DNA of 64,000 nucleotides from Modestobacter muralis (GTDB taxonomy: Bacteria; Actinomycetota; Actinomycetes; Mycobacteriales; Geodermatophilaceae): NCBI RefSeq assembly GCF_010682105.1, contig NZ_JAAGWH010000049.1:1-64000 (forward strand), read 5' to 3'. Shown piece by piece: positions 62,432 to 64,000 of the stretch (its first letter is position 1; each line of letters starts with the position of its first letter). The position numbers and the translations under genes were made by a program. The notes below the pieces were generated by a model. That model searched no databases and was not told the DNA's origin. It saw only the letters and a list, made by a program, of their open reading frames with translations.

Positions 62432-63933
62432 TCAGGCGACCGTCTTCGCGAGGTCGGCCGGGGGCGGGCTGACCGGCGAGTGCGTCCGGAAGTACTCGAC
62501 CGCGGTGTCCGCGTCGACCGGTCCGGTGACCGGGTTCGTGCCGGTCTCGAAGGCGGCGAAGCTGTCGCCCCCGCCGACCAGGAAGGAGTTCACCACCACC
62601 CGGTAGCTGGCCGCCGGGTCGATCGGCGTGCCGTCGAGGGTGATGGACCCCTCGATCACCCGCTGACCCGCGGGCAGGGACGCGTCGTAGGAGCAGGAGA
62701 AGCCCTCCGAGGTGCCCAGGATCAGCTGCGACGAGCGCGCCGCCGACGGGAACTGCTGCTCCAGCACGTCCTTGATGGCCGCACCGCTCAACGTCACCGC
62801 GTTCACCGTGTTGCCGAACGGCTGCACGTCGAACACCTCCCGGTAGGTGACCTGGCCCGGGGGCTCGCCACCCTGGCTGGCGGCGTAGGTCAGGTCGGTG
62901 CGCAGGCCGCCGGGGTTCATGACGGCGAGGACGGGGTTGCCGTACGCAGCGGTCTGCATGGCCTCCAGCTGGGCCTGCGCGATGAGGTTGCCCAGGCTGG
63001 ACTCCCCGCCGCGACTCTCGACCGGGGTCGGCGTCGGGTTCGTCGGCGTCGGGGCCGGGGTGACGAAGGCGCGGGTGATGTCCTTGGTGATCGAGCCGAC
63101 GACGACGTTGCCGGCCACGCCCGCGCGGGCGTTCCAGTGGTCGACGATCGACTGCACGGCGGGGTCGGGCGCGACCCGGGTGACCGGCACGTTGGTCGCC
63201 CGGTAGGTGGCCGTGCGGTCGACGTCACCGGACTGCCGGTCCAACGAGAGCCGGATGTCGGTGGTCAGCCGGCCGTAGTAGCCGGCCTGCGTGACCAGGC
63301 GCTTGACGCCCGTGCCGTCGGGGAGCAGGCAGTTGTAGGCCCAGTGGGAGTGCGCGCTCACGATCAGGTCGACCGCGGAGTCGATGCGCTTGCTGATGTC
63401 CACGAGGGGCCCGGTCAGGTTCGTGCAGCCGTCGCAGGCCGAGGTGCTCGTCGGGATCGCGTTGCCCACCGAGCCGCCCTCGTGCACCAGGACGCCGATG
63501 GCCTGGATCCCCATGGCCTTCAACCGGGGCACCCAGGTGTTCACCGCGACGGCCTCGTCGATGAGGTGGACGTCGGCGATGCCGGTGGGCGAGACGATGG
63601 TCGGGGTCGTCCGGGTGACCACGCCGATCATGGCGCCATCCTGGTTCGCCGGGGTGGTGAACACCTCGTCGAAGGAGTTCTGCAGCCGCTTCACGGTGGT
63701 GGAGACGTCGTCGGGCGTGCCGTAGGCCGTGTCCGGTCCGGGCGAGGTGAGCAGCTGGCTGTCACCGCCCAGGGTGTTGGTGATCCGGCCGTGGAAGTCG
63801 TTCATGGCCAGCAGCTGGACGGTGACGTCCTCGGGGCCGGCGGCGGCCTTGGCGCCGCGTCGGCGGCGACGGGGACGCCCACGGCCGCGGAGACGGCCAT
63901 GGTGAGGGCGGTGGTCACGCGCATTCGGCGCAC
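62432..63933 (-). pseudogene. Damaged 5'-nucleotidase / metallophosphoesterase gene
   Basis: The start GTG 63933, with GGAGG 4 nt upstream, encodes a good signal peptide (MRVTTALTMAVSAAVGVPVAADAA), but that frame stops after 43 codons. The enzyme continues in another frame from about 63860 (VTVQLLAMNDFHGR) to the TGA at 62432. A stretch of about 100 residues that should carry the GD and GNHE metal motifs is missing: NDFHGR...GDSQLLTSPGPD is followed almost directly by FDEVFTT...IGVVTRTTPTIVSP. The later SAHSH motif and the C-terminal 5_nucleotid_C domain (GGESSLGNLIAQAQLEAM, NPGGLRTDL) are intact. Two independent lesions point to decay. Confidence 0.75.
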
Positions 63934-64000
63934 GGGTCCTCCAGGACACACGGGACGCGGCCGCACGGAAGCACAGGCCGGTGAGGAGAGGTCAGCTCGA

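Overview
This 64 kb window is from the chromosome of a very GC-rich actinobacterium. The base composition, the heavy use of GTG starts, the F420 biosynthesis gene, the DUF222-HNH gene and the gene order all point that way. From memory, the order recG - fakA-like - rpmB - thiL - gpsA - cofC/fbiD - ppk1 - mutT1 - leuD - leuC - IclR regulator - tRNA-Glu/tRNA-Gln - gltX - FAH - leuB - serA - ilvC - ilvN - ilvB - gatB - gatA - gatC - ACT protein - ligA matches the recG-to-ligA region of Mycobacterium tuberculosis and much of the equivalent Streptomyces region. I would guess a member of the Geodermatophilaceae, but that is an inference and not proven here. It is core chromosome; I see no prophage, transposase, integrase, CRISPR array or secondary-metabolite cluster.

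Layout. 1-9.9 kb holds recG (cut by the window edge), a fatty-acid-kinase-like DhaL protein, ribosomal protein L28, thiL with two small enzymes, an Lrp-type RAM protein, DUF3515, a lipoprotein, cystathionine gamma-lyase, and gpsA with plsC. 10-16.7 kb holds an amidohydrolase with a serine hydrolase, then fbiD/cofC - ppk1 - mutT1. 17-19.8 kb holds leuDC with a divergent IclR regulator (NdgR/LtbR position). 20-23.3 kb holds a sulfite-oxidase-like enzyme and a sodium:solute symporter with a small membrane partner. 23.5-27.5 kb holds tRNA-Glu, tRNA-Gln and an overlapping FAH - gltX - CPBP protease operon. 28-49 kb is dominated by branched-chain amino acid and serine synthesis (cimA, leuB, serA, ilvC, ilvN, ilvB, ilvD), interrupted by a large subtilisin-like protease and two GGDEF/EAL proteins. 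49.8-57.3 kb holds gatCAB and ligA. 57-64 kb holds an unusual M16-like protein, an SOS-box HNH gene, a frameshifted hypothetical gene, a MetE-like protein and a damaged 5'-nucleotidase.

The genes form two connected themes. One is a nearly complete Ile/Val/Leu pathway; leuA and the transaminase are not in the window. At least two of its operons (cimA and ilvBNC) carry peptide-leader attenuators visible in the DNA, and leuCD faces a regulator across a perfect palindrome. The other is the indirect route to Gln-tRNA: tRNA-Gln, tRNA-Glu, GltX and GatCAB are all present.

The most notable non-coding signal is a family of about ten GC-rich hairpin elements of 50-60 nt. Their stem tips differ between copies but remain self-complementary. 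Seven of the ten lie within 20 nt of a stop codon and in the sense orientation; one sits inside the ilvB-ilvN spacer and one has broken a VOC-family gene. About a dozen genes also have a TAnnnT box 5-8 nt before the start codon, the signature of leaderless transcripts.
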